Counted from the stretch's first letter, positions 45,936-58,937 are shown. The stretch is 64,000 bases of DNA from Muraenolepis orangiensis (GCA_027704905.1 CM051001.1:25671737-25735736); one strand, 5' to 3'. Numbers and translations are program-made. The notes: generated from the sequence alone by a model not told the origin.

Positions 45936-46560
45936 TTACTTAAATCTGGTACAGTACACACATTTTCATATTGTAATAAGATATCTTACTTAAGTCTGGT
46001 CTCTACACACTTAAGCATATTGAAGATAGCTTACTTAAGTCTGGTCTCTACACACGTTAACATATTAAAGATATCTTAATGGATCAGGAGTTAGGGTTAG
46101 GGTGTTTTGCTCAGAGACACTTCCACACTTGGCATGGAGGAGCCTGGGGATCAAACCTTCCTTGTCTGGCTGCTCCCATAACATCTTATTATAGATAGTA
46201 TTCTACTTTATGTCTTTTGGTCTTTCATGTTATTTGAAATGGGGTGTGGCCTGTCGCCCTGCCAACCACTTTACCTTTATGCCCATCATTAGCCAATGGC
46301 AAGAGTCTCTTATCTGGATGCCTATTGGTTATCTGGGGTGTTAATGGGGAGTCAGAGGATGCGTTCTGTTGGGCTGCTTTGGAACAAATGCAAATGATCA
46401 GATCGATCAGGTCACACTTGGAGACTCATTGATTAGCCCAGTTTTCAGGAGTGTTTTACTTTGCACATTGATTCCAATTAGGCACACATTTACCAAAACT
46501 TAGGGGCTGATTGTTTGTGGTGACAAGAATAGCAATCTAGAGTGGAAACTTCCAGCACAC
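45936..46560. other. Short tandem units and SINE-like segment
   Basis: TTACTTAAGTCTGGTCTCTA units at about 45985-46070. A segment at 46085-46190 (TTTTGCTCAGAGACACTTCC, GGGGATCAAACC) resembles fish SINE-type repeats. The rest is unassigned. Confidence 0.5.
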
Positions 46561-46594
46561 GATGACCTTTACTCCTGTATTTAAGTGTAACTTC

Positions 46595-47065
46595 CTCCTC
46601 ATCTTCCTCCCCCTCCTCCTCTTCCCTCCTCCTCCTCTTCCTCTCCTCCTCCTCCTCCTCCTCCTCCTCCTCCTCCTCCTCCTCCTCCTCCTCCTCCTCC
46701 TCCTCCTCCTCCTCTCTTCCTCCCCCTCCTCCTCTTCCCTCCTCCTCCCCCTCCTCTTCCTCTTCCTCCCCCTCCTCCTCCTCTTCCTCCCCCTCTTTCC
46801 TCCTCCTCTTCCTATTCCTCTTCCTCCCCCTTCTCCTCCTCCTCCTCCCCCTCCCCCTCCTCTTCCTCTTCCTCCCCTCCTCCCTCCTCCTCCTCTTTCT
46901 CTTCCTCCACCTCCTCCTCTTCCTCCCCCCTCCTCCTTCCTCTTCCTCTTCCTCTTCCTCCTCCTCCTCCTCCTCCTCCTCCTCCTCCTCCTCCTCCTCC
47001 TCCCCTCTTCCTCCCCCTCCTCCTCCTCCTCCTCCTCTTCCTCCCCTCCTCCTCCACCTCTACCT
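46595..47065. repeat. (CTC/CTT)n pyrimidine tract
   Basis: Almost pure pyrimidine strand of CCTCCTCCT and TTCCTCTTCCTCC. Leu/Pro frames on plus and Glu/Gly frames on minus are artefacts. Confidence 0.95.
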
Positions 47066-47079
47066 GATGTTTAATCCAA

Positions 47080-47280
47080 ACATGTGATGATATAGTCTAA
47101 ACATGTGATGATATAGTCTAAACATGTGATGATATAGTCTAAACATGTGATGATTTAGTCTAAACATGTGATGATTTAGTCTAAACATTTGATGAGGATA
47201 TGCTATATTTCACTAGTTGTTTCACCACCATGTTATATTTCAGTAGTTGTTTCACCACCATGTTATATTTCACTAGTCTT
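47080..47280. repeat. 21-bp and 33-bp short arrays
   Basis: Five units of AAACATGTGATGATATAGTC, then three units of TATATTTCACTAGTTGTTTC with CACCACCATGT. Confidence 0.9.
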
Positions 47281-47394
47281 ATTAACAGAGTCACAGCAGC
47301 ATCTCAACAACCTTCAACATCGAGACCTTGAGAAACAAACTGAGGATAAGAACACAGCAAGCTATACAAACACACCTGGTGTGGACATTAGCCT

Positions 47395-48200
47395 CCACAT
47401 CCCTCACCTCCACCCTCACCTCCTCCCTCCTCTCCACCCACACCTCCTCTCCCTCTCCTCCATCACCTCCCACGCGTCCACCCTCACCTCCTCCCTCCTC
47501 TCCACCCTCACCTCCTCTCCCTCTCCTCCATCACCTCCCTCGCCTCCACCCTCACCTCCTCCCTCCTCTCCTCCCTCTCCCCTCTCCTCCCTCTCCTCCA
47601 CCTGCACCTCATCCCTCACCTCTCCTCCCTCTCCTCCATCACCTCCCACGCCTCCACCCTCATCTCCTCCCTCCTCTCCACCCTCACCTCCTCTCCCTCT
47701 CCTCCATCACCTCCCTCGCCTCCACCCTCACCTCCTCCCTCCTCTCCTCCCTCTCCTCCACCCTCCCCTCTCCTCCACCTGCACATCCTCCCTCTCCTCC
47801 ACCCTCACCTCTCCTCCCTCTCCTCTACCCTCACCTCCATCACCTCACTCTCCTCCACCCACACCTCCATCCTCTCCTCCACCTGCACCTCCTCCCTCTT
47901 CTCCACCTGCACCTCCTCCCTCTCCACTGCACCTCCCCTCCTCCACCCTCACCTCTCCTCCCTCTCCTTTACCCTCACCTCCATCACCTGCACATCCTCC
48001 CTCTCCTCCACCCTCACCTCTCCTCCCTCTCCTCTACCCTCACCTCCATCAACTCCCTCTCCTCCACCTGCACCTCCTCCCTCTTCTCCACCTGCACCTC
48101 CTCCCTCTCCTCCACCCTCACCTCCTCCCTCTCCTCCACCCTCACCTCCTCCCTCTCCTCCACCCTCACCTCCTCCCTCTCCTCCACCCTCACATCATCA
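47395..48200. repeat. CCACCCTCACCTCCTCCCTC minisatellite
   Basis: 24-bp based units with a longer higher-order pattern; the last third is the most regular. Long plus-strand frames are compositional. Confidence 0.95.
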
Positions 48201-48465
48201 ACACCACCTCCTCATTACGACCTACATTGTTTCTTCGTACGTCATCTGATGGATGTTCTGATGGATTTCATCCTTTAATAGGACATGAACATTCTACTTG
48301 GTTGACAATGACAAATGCGTTCCTTCTGTGCATTAATTATGTTTTCATGAATGTTTTTCTATAGAAGACAAGAACATAGAAAATATCTGGGATTGAATTA
48401 AGATGTTGGACACTCACTAGCGACTAGAGAGAGGAGACATGTCGTCCTCTACAGACTAGTCCGTC
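48201..48465. other. Unassigned spacer
   Basis: No feature recognised. Confidence 0.5.
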
Positions 48466-48975
48466 AGGTTGACCTCATCTCTGTCTTACTGTCCTCATCT
48501 GCTTCTTATTGTCCTCATCTCATCTCCTTCTTATTGTCCTCATCTCATCTCCTTCTTATTGTCCTCATCTCATCTCCTTATTGTCCTCATCTCATCTCCT
48601 TCTTATTGTCCTCATCTCCTTCTTATTGTCCTCATCTCATCTCCTTCTTATTGTCCTCATCTTCTTCTTATTGTCCTCATCTTCTTCTTATTGTCCTCAT
48701 CTCATCTCCTTCTTATTGTCCTCATCTCATCTCCTTCTTATTGTCCTCATCTCATCTCCTTCTTATTGTCCTCATCTCATCTCCTTCTTATTGTCCTCAT
48801 CTCATCTCTTCTTATTGTCCTAATCTCATCTATTTCTAATTGTCCTCATCTCATCTCCTTCCTACTATTCTAATCTCCTTCTTATTGTCCTCATCTCATC
48901 TCCTTCTTATTGTCCTCATCTCATCTCCTTATTGTCCTCATCTCATCTCCTTATCGTTTTCATCTCATATCCTTA
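48466..48975. repeat. 25-bp minisatellite
   Basis: About twenty units of TCATCTCCTTCTTATTGTCC with an extra TCATC. Confidence 0.95.
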
Positions 48976-49014
48976 TTTTTTTCTGCAAATCTCTGAGATG
49001 GTTTATTATGTTGT

Positions 49015-49335
49015 CTCCTCCTGGTTCTATCTTCACCCTTCATCGGTCCTTCAGCCTCTATTCTGGTTCTACCATCACCCTATATCTGGCCTTCAACCTC
49101 TATTCTGGTTCTACCTTCACCCTTCATCTGGCCTTCAGCCTCTATTCTGGTTCTACTTTCACCCTTCATCTGGCCTTCAGCCTCTATTCTGGTTCTACGT
49201 TCACCCTTCATCTGGCCTTCAGCCTCTATTCTGGTTCTACGTTCACCCTTCATCTGGCCTTCAGCCTCTATCCTGGTCCTACCTTCACCCTTTATCTGGC
49301 CTTCAGCATCTATACTGGTTGTGTCCTTCTGGTTC
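49015..49335. repeat. 42-bp minisatellite
   Basis: About seven units with CTTCAGCCTCTATTCTGGTT and CTACCTTCACCCTTCATCTGG. The 42-bp period keeps two frames open. Confidence 0.93.
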
Positions 49336-49439
49336 AGACGGTGGATAGCTAACCCTAACCCTAACTCACTGCTTTAGGAGAAACTCTTGTGAATAATTTC
49401 AGTCCTAATTTTAGGACTCCTACATTTTTGGTCTCAGTC

Positions 49440-50110
49440 ATTCCCAAAATAAGTGTCATTAGAGTGCCATATAGTGTCATCAGAGTGTCATCAGAGTGTC
49501 ATAGAGTGTGAGTAGAGTGTCATCAGATTGTCATCAGAGTGTCATAGAGTGTCATCAGAATGTCATCAGAGTGTCATAGAGTGTCATAGGAGTGTGATCA
49601 GAGTGTGATCAGAGTGTCATAAGAGTGTGATCAGAGTGTCATCAGAGTGTGAGTAGAGTGTGATCAGAGTGGGAGTAGAGTGTGATCAGAGTGGGAGTAG
49701 AGTGTGATCAGAGTGTGAGTAGTGTGTGATCAGTGTGTGATCAGAGTGTGATCAGAGTGTGAGTAGAGTGTGATCAGTGTGAGTAGAGTGTGATCAGAGT
49801 GTGATCAGAGTATGATCAGAGTGTCATAGAGTGTGATCAGAGTGTCATAGAGTGTGATCAGAGTGTGATCAGAGTGTGATCAGAGTGTGAGTAGAGTGTG
49901 AGTAGAGTGTGATCAGAGTGTGAGTAGAGTGTGATCAGAGTGTGAGTAGAGTGTGATCAGAGTGTAATCAGAGTGTGATCAGAGTGTGATCAGAGTGTGA
50001 TCAGAGTGTGATCAGAGTGTGAGTAGAGTGTGATCAGAGTGTGAGTAGAGTGTGATCAGAGTGTGATCAGAGTGTAATCAGAGTATGAGTAGTGTCATCA
50101 GAGTACTAGT
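49440..50110. repeat. 11-bp minisatellite
   Basis: AGAGTGTGATC units with GAGT, CATC and CATAG variants, about sixty copies. Confidence 0.95.
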
Positions 50111-50328
50111 ACTATATATCCTTGTATGTACTACTACACTCTGTGTAGACCAGCAAGTCTTGTGTACTACTATATATCTGACAACAGAGTGTAGTATTTA
50201 TTGTGTACTATTATAGTCCCGGCTCATAACACTGATTAAATATGCAAATATGTTAAACAGCAGCTGATTATTCAAAGGATGAAATCAAAAACAAGCTTTT
50301 TCTGCATGTCGTTGCAACACAACCGCTT
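50111..50328. other. Unassigned spacer
   Basis: No feature recognised. Confidence 0.5.
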
Positions 50329-50775
50329 CAGAACAGCTTGAGAACAAGAGAACAACAGCTTGAGAACAAGAGAACAACAGCTTGAGAACAAGAGAACAAC
50401 CGTTTGAGAACACGAGAACAACAGCTTAAGAACACAAGAACAACAGCTTGAGAACACAAGAACAACAGCTTCGGAACACGAGAACAACAGCTTGAGAACA
50501 AGAGAACAACAGCTTGAGAACAAGAGAACAACAGTTTGAGAACACGAGAACAACAGCTTGAGAACACAAGAACAACAGCTTCGGAACACGAGAACAACAG
50601 CTTCAGAACACGAGAACAGTTTCAGAACACGAGAACAACAGCTTGAGAACACAAGAACAACAGCTTCGGAACACGAGAACAACAGCTTGAGAACACGAGA
50701 ACAACAGCTTCAGAACACAAGAACAGTTTAAGAACACGAGAACAACAGCTGCGGAACACGAGAACAACTAGTTGA
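50329..50775. repeat. 22-bp minisatellite
   Basis: About twenty units of AGCTTGAGAACACGAGAACA plus AC, with TTCAG, TTCGG and GTTTGAG variants. Confidence 0.95.
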
Positions 50776-50939
50776 GAACTACAAGGTTTGAGATGAAAAT
50801 CTGGACCCCTGCAAGGAGCGTCTGTCTGGATACCAATTATTAGCAGAACACACTCTGTATAAAGAAGATATATTATCTCTCTCTCTATCATATCTATCCA
50901 TCTATATTCCTCTTTGCATGCATGTAGTTTTAATCACAA

Positions 50940-51395
50940 ACACACCTACTTCACATGTCAAACAATCCTTCTTCACATGACAAACACCCCTACTTCATAT
51001 GTTAAACAGTTCTACTTCAGATGTCAAACACCCCTACTTCACATGTTAAGAGGTCTACTTCACATGTCAAAGAGTTCTACTTAACATGTCCAACACCCCT
51101 ACTACACATGTTAAACACCCCTACTTCATATGTTAAACACCCCTACTTCACATGTTAGACACCCCTACTTCATATGTTAAACACCCCTACTTCATATGTT
51201 AAACACCCATACTTCACATGTTAAACACCCATACTTCACATGTTAAACACCCCTACTTCATATGTTAAACACCCCTACTTCATATGTTAAACACCCCTAC
51301 TACACATGTTAAACACCCCTACTTCATATGTTAAACACCCCTACTACACATGTTAAACAGTTCTACTTCACATGTTAAACATATCTACTTCAATG
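50940..51395. repeat. 22-bp minisatellite
   Basis: About twenty units of ACTTCATATGTTAAACACCC plus CT. Confidence 0.95.
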
Positions 51396-51689
51396 TCTCG
51401 GAGGATATTTAGTTTTTCTATATAACAATACAGTGTTATTTTATTGTTCTAGTATAAATATAACACTAGAACCATAACATTGTAGTGTTATACTAACAAT
51501 ACAGTTTTATTCTATTATTCTAATGTTCTAGTGTAAATATAACACTAGAACAATAGAAACATAACATTGTATAGGTATACAAAAAACACAGTGTTATTAT
51601 ATTGTTCTCGTGTTAATATAACAGTAGAACAATAACATTGTAGTGTTATTCTTTCAATACAGTGTTATTCTATTGTTCTATTAACAAAA
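51396..51689. repeat. AT-rich repeats with local inverted symmetry
   Basis: Three ~90-bp units around ACAGTGTTATT...GTTCTAGT and TAACACTAGAAC. Each has an internal inverted repeat (GTTCTAGT.../...ACTAGAAC). Confidence 0.75.
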
Positions 51690-52155
51690 GATGGGTATTC
51701 TTATGTTTCTTTATAACCTATGGTCATTAACAATGGGTAATGACCAAAAGGATGAGATCACGGCCAAAATTTGTTTCCTCAGGAGGGTGGCTGGTATCTC
51801 CCTGAGGGATAGGGTGAGAAGCTCAGTCACTCGTGAGAGACTCAGAGTAGAGCCGCTGCTCCTTCGCGTAGAAAGGAGCCAGTTGAGGTGGTTCGGGCAT
51901 CTAGTAAGGATGCTTCCTGGTCGCCTCCCGAGGGAGGTTTTCCAGGCACATCCAACTTGGAAAAGACCACGGGGCAGACCGAGGTACAGGTGGGGTGATT
52001 ACATCTCCACACTGGCCTGGGAACGCCTCGGGATCCCCCAGTCAGAGCTAGTCGATGTTGCCAGGGAGAGGGAAGTTTGGAGTCCCCTGCTAAAGCTGCT
52101 TCCTCTGCGACCCGATTACGGATAAGCGGGAGAAGATGGATGGATGGATGTTTCT
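51690..52155 (+). pseudogene. Rex3/RTE-like LINE 3' end
   Basis: An open stretch ending at 52125 encodes the C-terminus: FLRRVAGISLRDRVRSS, QLRWFGHLVRMLPGRLP, KRPRGRPRYRWGDYIS and LAWERLGIPQSEL. It is followed by GGATAAGCGGGAGAAGATGG and a GATG microsatellite, the tail known for Rex3. 5'-truncated, as most such copies are; unusually intact in frame. Confidence 0.85.
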
Positions 52156-53060
52156 TTATTGTTATTTTAAGAATATATTATCATATTGTTACTTTATTGT
52201 TATGTTAACAATACAATAACAACAAAACAATAGGAAACAGTAATTATATTATGTTCCTATTGTTAGGTTATTGTACAATGGAAGGTAGTTCTGAGAAATG
52301 TCACTGAACATTGAGTTAATGGGATGACTCAGCCTCTGCCTGCAGTTTCTCTTCCAGCTGGACCACAATAATATTGATGGTCATTATCTTATGGAACATC
52401 TCAGATCAGCTGTTCAATATTGGACTGTAGGTCTGCTTTATTTATCATTCATACCATTCATTCAAGTCTGGTCCACTCATGAAATTAAGAGGAGTTAACA
52501 ATATTCTAATTAGGCCTTTAATCATCTTCAAACATTCACGTTCATCTATAATGGAGGACCCTAGTAAAGCATATTTTCCAGTTCAGAAACTGTGCCATCT
52601 GGAATACATTCACCTGCTGGAGGACTTCCTGTAAAGGTTAAATCAAGTTGACTGATTGGTTCAGACGCTCCATCTCTCAGGTGTATATCTCTCCGATGTT
52701 TATATATCAGATGTTTATCTCTCAGATGTAATCTATCAGATGTTTATCTCTCAGATGTTGAGATGTTTATCTCTCAGATGTTTATAAGTGTCCTCAATAT
52801 GTTGGGAAGTGAGTTGACCTTCAGTGATATTCACTCTGCTGATATCTGGGGCAGATCTGCATAGTTTCAGCTGTTTAACTCCAGCCCTCCTGTTACAACC
52901 CAGCATGGGGCTGATGCGATGATATGATACTTCATCAGGACTCCGTTTTTTCCAGGACTCTGTGGATATATATTCACCTAAATGTCCAACGACACAGTTA
53001 ATAGGATATAAAAATCAGTCAACAAGTGGATGGCGGCATGAAAAGCTTGGAATTTTAAAA
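52156..53060. other. Unassigned spacer
   Basis: Mostly single-copy-looking sequence. Short TCTCAGATGTTTATC repeats at about 52675-52790. No gene found. Confidence 0.5.
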
Positions 53061-53065
53061 AGCTC

Positions 53066-53890
53066 ATCTGTACCACACCCTCACCATCACACACTCATCA
53101 CACACACCCTCACCATCACACACTCATCACACACACCCTCACCATCACACACTCATCACACACACCCTCACCATCACACACTAATCACACACACCCTCAC
53201 CATCACACACTAATCACACACACCCTCACCATCACACACTAATCACACACACCCTCACCATCACACACTAATCACACACACCATCACACACTAATCACAC
53301 ACACCCTCACCATCACACACTAATCACATACACCCTCACCATCACACACTAATCACACACACCCTCACCATCACACACTAATCACACACACCCTCACCAT
53401 CACACACTAATCACACACACCCTCACCATCACACACTAATCACACACACCCTCACCATCACACACTCATTACACACACCCTCACCATCACACACTAATCA
53501 CACACACCCTCACCATCACACACTTATCGCACACACTCATCTCACACACCCTCACCATCACACACTTATCACACATACCCTTACCATCACACACACCCTC
53601 AACATCACACACACCCTCACTATCACACACTAATTTCACAGCCTCACCATCACACACTCATCACACACACACACACACACCCTCACCATATCACACTCAT
53701 CACACACACCCTCACCATCACACACTCATCACACACACCTTCACCATCTCACACTCATCACACACACCTTCACCATCACACACTCATCACACACACACAC
53801 ACCCTCACCATCACACACTCATCACACACACACACACACCCTCACCATCACACACTTATCGCACACACACACCCTTACCATCACACACTC
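53066..53890. repeat. 29-bp minisatellite
   Basis: Units of ACACACCCTCACCATCACAC plus ACTAATCAC. It degenerates into (AC)n-rich variants after about 53530. Confidence 0.95.
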
Positions 53891-54639
53891 CACCAAACTT
53901 TAAAATTCATCCAACAAGCCCCTCCCACAAACAGAACCCTTCTCAACTTCCTGGTTTCCTTGAAGGGACAGTAGTCCAGGTATGAGGTGATGTCACAGCA
54001 TGATTGTCATGAAGACAATCAACAGGTCAGAGTTCAACCTGCGATCTGCTGCGATCACACATCACTCTCTCACTAAGACGCCTCACTCCTTTACTAAGAC
54101 ACCTCGGTCCGTCACTGAGACACCTCACTCCGTTTTATGTATTATCAGTTGATGTATTATATATAGTCTGCTGTCTATGTCCTTTCACCATCAGTGTCTT
54201 CAACTGCCTTGCACTATATCAGAACTCCCTACATCCTCTTGTTCATATACCTGTATGATATTCATGTTTACTGTACTTACTGTATGAATTAATTGCGTTG
54301 AATTAATATTCAACTGTTGATATACCTGCATACCCTTGAACACTACCTGCTGTATATTTATATATATGTATCTACAACTGTTGATATGACATACCCCTGC
54401 TCACTACCTGGTTATACTTGTATACTTATCTGTGTGTATATATATATACCTATACTTCTGCACATATCTCATACCTACTCTATAAGTTATTTTATACCTG
54501 TTTTTATACCTAGTAAACTTAAATTAAACATACAGTGCTATAGTAATACTTAAAGCTTAACTTAAATGAAACATACAGTGCTACGTATTTTTATGAATAA
54601 ACATGAACACTGAAAGGGAAAACCAGTTTTATTTTTGTT
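53891..54639. other. Unassigned AT-rich spacer
   Basis: TGCACTATATCAGAACTCCC and similar phrases may be an old LINE UTR, but nothing is coding. Confidence 0.45.
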
Positions 54640-54968
54640 ATTTCAAATATACTTTACTCTTTGCCTCTTCAATCTGTTCAGATGATTACGGATCAATGCA
54701 TATAACAATGTATATTTTATTACATTGATATATATACATATTGCTCTTTTCTGTGCCGATATTTTGCATTTTATAAATTGCATTTTATTTTTTATTTTTA
54801 TTTTTTAACTTTATTCTATTTTTATTCTATTTTTATCTATTTTTTATCTTATTTTATAACTGCTGTCTGTCGTCGGGTATTGCACATAAGATTTTCACAT
54901 CACTGCTTTATACTTAAATAACAATAAATAATAATAATAATAAACTTGACTTGACTTGACTTGACTTG
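54640..54968 (+). mobile_element. LINE 3' UTR and CTTGA tail
   Basis: TCTGTGCCGATATTTTGCAT, TTGCACATAAGATTTTCACA and terminal CTTGA units match the antisense LINE end at 1-200. Only the UTR is present. Confidence 0.85.
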
Positions 54969-55035
54969 ACAATGGTTCAATGTTCTGTTCCCGGACATGG
55001 TCACACACAGGGGTCTTGATGACAAGACACACCAG

Positions 55036-55040
<5 letters not shown>

Positions 55041-55112
<72 letters not shown>
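55041..55112. repeat. (CA)n microsatellite
   Basis: About 36 CA units. Confidence 0.97.
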
Positions 55113-55115
<3 letters not shown>

Positions 55116-55469
55116 ATATAGGTAGATATAGGAATATCTATATATACAGTATATCTATATAGAGCTATATAGTCATTCATATTGGTACTATTCAGCTACA
55201 TGCAGCAGTCTGAGATATTTATTTGTGAAATGCCAGTGTCATTGTTTCCGTCCCATTATTGAGGAACCCTTCCTGTGTTCGTTCACAGCCGGTTCTTATC
55301 TCGGTTCTGCACTGTTTGCTTTGTTCTCTCAATGTCACGCAAGCATTCAGACGGCAGCAACAAATCAGGGCTCCTCTATAAGAGCCACATTGTCCTGCTG
55401 TTCTCTCTTGTTATTTATGGAAACAAGTACCCTCCTACACACTTCTTCTCCAGGATACCTGGTTCCCCC

Positions 55470-55663
55470 TGTCATACTGATGTGTATATAGGAACGCTGT
55501 TCCTTTGAGGAACAACAGTCTTTACTACAGTCTTACTTTACTACAGAGTTACGGCATGCAAGTTTTACAGCAAGCATTCCTTAGTTGTATTGAACACGAG
55601 TTGTAACAAGTTACGGTCTAATAAATACAGTAAGTAGAAACCTCAAGTGATTATTCTACTACA
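55470..55663 (+). repeat. 5' LTR of the decayed Gypsy
   Basis: TATA box in GTGTATATAGG (about 55481-55491); AATAAA in CTAATAAATACAG (about 55619). Confidence 0.75.
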
Positions 55664-56374
55664 GGGTGTCAGGAGTGACCAGTGAGTCACCACACTAAAG
55701 GAATGCTAAGTTTAACCCCCCATCCAGTTTTACTTTTGACAAGCCTACGGAACGGCCGGAGTGGAAACGTGTTCAGCGTTACAGAACCAGAACAAGAAGA
55801 TGGAGAAGTGCAGGTCAGCTGTCTGATTTATGCCATGGGCAGAAAAGCTGAAAACATTTAAAAGTCATTCAAGTTTTAAGAGGAAGAATAAATAACAATT
55901 ACTTGACCACCGTCGTTGGAAACTTTGATGATTTTTCCCGGAGGAATGTTATCCACGAAAAGGGCATGGTTTCACCAACGTGTCCAGCGGCCAGGGGAGA
56001 AAGCAGAATCTTTCATCAGTGTCCTGTATGATCTATCCGGGCACTGGGAGTTTGGCAGAAGAGAATATCCACAACCTCATTGTTGTTGGGATGTTGGACA
56101 AAGAGCTCTTACGCAAGCTACAGCTTATGGCAGACCTTTCACTGGCAATACAAACCGTCAGACAATCAGAGGAGGTCACAGCACAAGTGACCATGCAGAT
56201 GGATGAAGCAGGATCCGTACAGGAAGTGCAAATACAAGAAGAAATATAAAAACTGGAAACAACAAGGTCAAAAGACAACCAATGGGAAAGACACAAAAGG
56301 AAATGTGGAAAATATGAGAAAGCACGGCATGACAAAGATGAAAGGTGCCCTGCAGGAAAAGCCACATGCCATAA

Positions 56375-57073
56375 ATGTGTCGCAGCAGCAGGTCAGTGGA
56401 AGACGTAACTGAGCCAGAAGAAGCTAGCCAGCAGACCTCTTATTTTTTAGGTTTAGTGAACAGTTCAAAAGTGATTAGGACACAGTGGACTGTGCAGCAG
56501 TCCACAGACTCCTGTGTCTATTTTGAATTTCACTGGAGTGGAATCCACATGTATTCCACTCCAGTGGAATTCAAAATAGACACAGGAGCCGATGTCAACA
56601 TAATAGGTGAGGACACATGTGACTCTCTCACTCCCAAAAGAACACTGCAACCAACAGGCATTCCACTGGACAGCCCGGGGTGTGAGCTACTGTGTCTTGC
56701 ACGTATCAATGTTACAGCCAGCTATAAGGGGAAGAAGTACCCAATCACAGCCTACGTAGTCCGGGGACACAGAGTCAACAATCTACTCAGCCGGTGCCTC
56801 TCAGTAAGGTTGAACCTGGTGAGGCGAATAGACAAATTAGCACAACAGACACACAACAGCAGTGACCACCTGCAGGCCTACGGAGAGCACGGCACACAGC
56901 AAACCGAACCAGTAAAAGTACGGTTAAAGGAGGGTGTCAAAGCGTACGCCATACACACATGTCGTGTGCCTTTTCCCATGCTACAGAAAGTAAAAGAGGA
57001 ACTGCAAAGAACGGTATCATCGAGCAGGTCACACAGCCTACTGAATTGTGTGCACCAATTGTACCGGTTCTGA
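56375..57073 (+). pseudogene. Gypsy protease region with foldback
   Basis: The frame encodes the aspartic-protease motif FKIDTGADVNIIGE, followed by NVTASYKGKKYPITAYVV, then the region leading to RT. The upstream side is disturbed by an inverted duplication (56509-56588). Frames break again before RT. Confidence 0.8.
56509..56588. repeat. 36-nt foldback at the protease active site
   Basis: Arms 56509-56544 and 56553-56588 are reverse complements with one mismatch; loop CCACATGT. The right arm is the true coding strand for VEFKIDTGA; the left arm is the inverted extra copy. Confidence 0.95.
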
Positions 57074-58230
57074 AAAAGAGCACAGGCCAAGTCAGAATTT
57101 GCGTCGACCTCAAAAGACTAAATTAATCAGTCAAAATGGAGCGATACATCCTACCTACCTGAGATGAGATAACTACCAGTCTAAGCAGTGCAACAGTTTT
57201 TTCATCCCTCGATGCTGCAAGTGGAATCTGGCTAATTCCATTGCACCCAGACAGCTTTATGAAGCTGATCACGTTCATAAAACAATTTGGACGATACTGT
57301 TTCAAGCAGCTACCTTTTGGGATTTCCAGCATGCCATAGATCTTCCAGCGGAAGATGCTGGAGACTCTACAGGGGGTGGAAGGCATGGATGTCTTCATGG
57401 ATGACACCCTGGTCTACAGGGCCTTGATGGAGCAACACGACGCCCGGCTCGAAAAGGTACTGCAGTGTGTTGAATCAGCTGGCTTGAAGCTCAACAAGGA
57501 GAAATACTCTACTCCCTCAGACCCAGCTGCGGTTCTTGGCCCATCTCATCGACCAGTCAGGGGTGAGGCCTGATCCCGAAAAGGTAGAGGCGATTTGACA
57601 ACTATCACCACCTGGAAATGTACAGGAGCTAAAACGAGTCCTGTGAATGGTGAACTACTTGGTGAGGTACGTTCCCTGCTGCACTATAGTAAGCGAACCA
57701 CGCTTCTTAAGAGAAAGAATACCTGGAACCGGGACCACTCACAGCAGTCAGCTTTTGAGGATATCAAAAGGATGCCGATGACAACACCAGTCCTAGCATT
57801 CTATGATGTCACAAAGCCCACAGCTGTGTCTGCTGACGCCAGTTATTATGGACTGGGAGGCGTGCTCCTCCAGCTCCACGGAGAGGAGTGGAAGCATACT
57901 GCTGTAGACGTCTTTCAGAAGCCGATTTACGTTATGCCCAGATAGCGAAGGAGTGTCTGGCTGGGGTGTGGGAACGTGAGAAATTTGACAAGTACCTGTG
58001 CGGCTTGGATCAGTTCAGGCTTTAGACCAACCATAAGCTATAGGTGCCGCTATTCAACAACCGGAGCCTAGACAGCGTCCCCGTGAGCCCCCGCTCATCT
58101 CCATGCCACTGCCTGATTGTCTTTGGAAAAGGATTGCCCTCAACCTCTGTGAAGACAAAAAGCACAACTATCTAGTGATCTCAAATTACTTTTCCTGCTT
58201 CATAGAGATACTACACCTGTCATCTACAAC
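57074..58230 (+). pseudogene. Gypsy RT, RNase H and integrase-start remnants
   Basis: RT pieces in several frames, including VFMDDTLVY (RT active-site region) and LNKEKYST at 57355-57573. RNase H with PVLAFYDVTKPTAVSADASY and YGLGGVLLQLHGEEWKHTA at 57595-57945. Then RIALNLCEDKKHNYLVISNY at the start of integrase (about 58125). Stops and frameshifts throughout. The pol is K02A2.6-like by resemblance. Confidence 0.8.
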
Positions 58231-58770
58231 CAGCAGTCAGGTTATTTAGAGACTGAAAACAACCTTCGCTAGGTCACCACCATGAGGTGGTGAGTTACAG
58301 ACTCTCATGTGCTACAGAGCAACTCCATGTATCACTACAGGGGTCAGTCCAGCAGAGTTACTGATGGGGAGAAAGATCAGAAGAACACTCCTTACACTGG
58401 TGAAGATTTTTTGACCCAAAGTGGCCCAACAGGAGGACTGTGAAACAAAAGGATGCTGGTTCCCCACCATGGGGCCAGACCTCTTCCACCACTACAGTGA
58501 GGAGACAGGGTCCACATCAAGCTGGACCAGGAAAAGACAGATGACACCGGTGGTGGTGTCAAAGAAGTGTGTCCCCCCAAGGTCAAACCTCATCAACACA
58601 CAAGTAGGAGCAGTGCTGCGGTGGAACCATCGCCATCTCCGGCAGTACCAACGCCATGTCCGGCATCAACCCGCATGCAGCCGCTGGGAGTACTGGGGTG
58701 GTTTACCAGTCTGCAAGTGTTGCCACTCCAGCGACTGTTTGTCTAAGTCCATGTGGGGTCGCAAACCCTG
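58231..58770 (+). pseudogene. Gypsy integrase C-terminal remnant
   Basis: Much of the integrase core is deleted. The end of the polyprotein is recognisable from IKLDQEKT-type and VVSKKCVPPRSNLINTQ segments near 58520-58610. Confidence 0.6.
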
Positions 58771-58799
58771 AACAACCACCAGCAGAGGTTCAGACCAGG

Positions 58800-58937
58800 T
58801 CTTGACATTATTGAAAATAACGTTAAAAGTAGTAAAGTATGCCTTCCTGCGTTGTTATTGAGCACGAGTTGTATCAAGTTGCGGTCTGTTTAATAAAGAC
58901 AGTTAGTAGAAACTTCAAGAGTAATTATTTGACTACA
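58800..58937 (+). repeat. 3' LTR remnant of the decayed Gypsy
   Basis: Shares CACGAGTTGTA.CAAGTT.CGGTCT, AATAAA and AGTAGAAAC.TCAAG with the left LTR; the upstream half is poorly matched. Confidence 0.75.

Larger units (their letters stand above)
55470..58937 (+). mobile_element. Decayed Gypsy-type LTR retrotransposon
   Basis: LTRs begin TGTCATACTG (55470) and end ACTACA (55663, 58937). Both sides carry CCCCC (55465-55469, 58938-58942), a plausible 5-bp target duplication. A primer site GGTGTCAGGAGTG, resembling a tRNA-Leu 3' end, follows the left LTR. Order inside: gag remnant, protease, RT, RNase H, integrase N-part, C-terminus, all with stops. The LTRs are clearly diverged, with a shortened right LTR. 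Confidence 0.8.

Noticed and set aside
46085..46190. Possible tRNA-derived SINE head
   Set aside because: Resembles fish SINE-type repeats, but no A and B box pair could be placed with confidence.
46562..47074. Leu/Pro-rich 170-codon frame and Glu/Gly-rich antisense
   Set aside because: Pyrimidine tract artefact.
47189..48364. 391-codon and overlapping 316-codon frames
   Set aside because: Minisatellite composition (CCTCACCTCCTCC).
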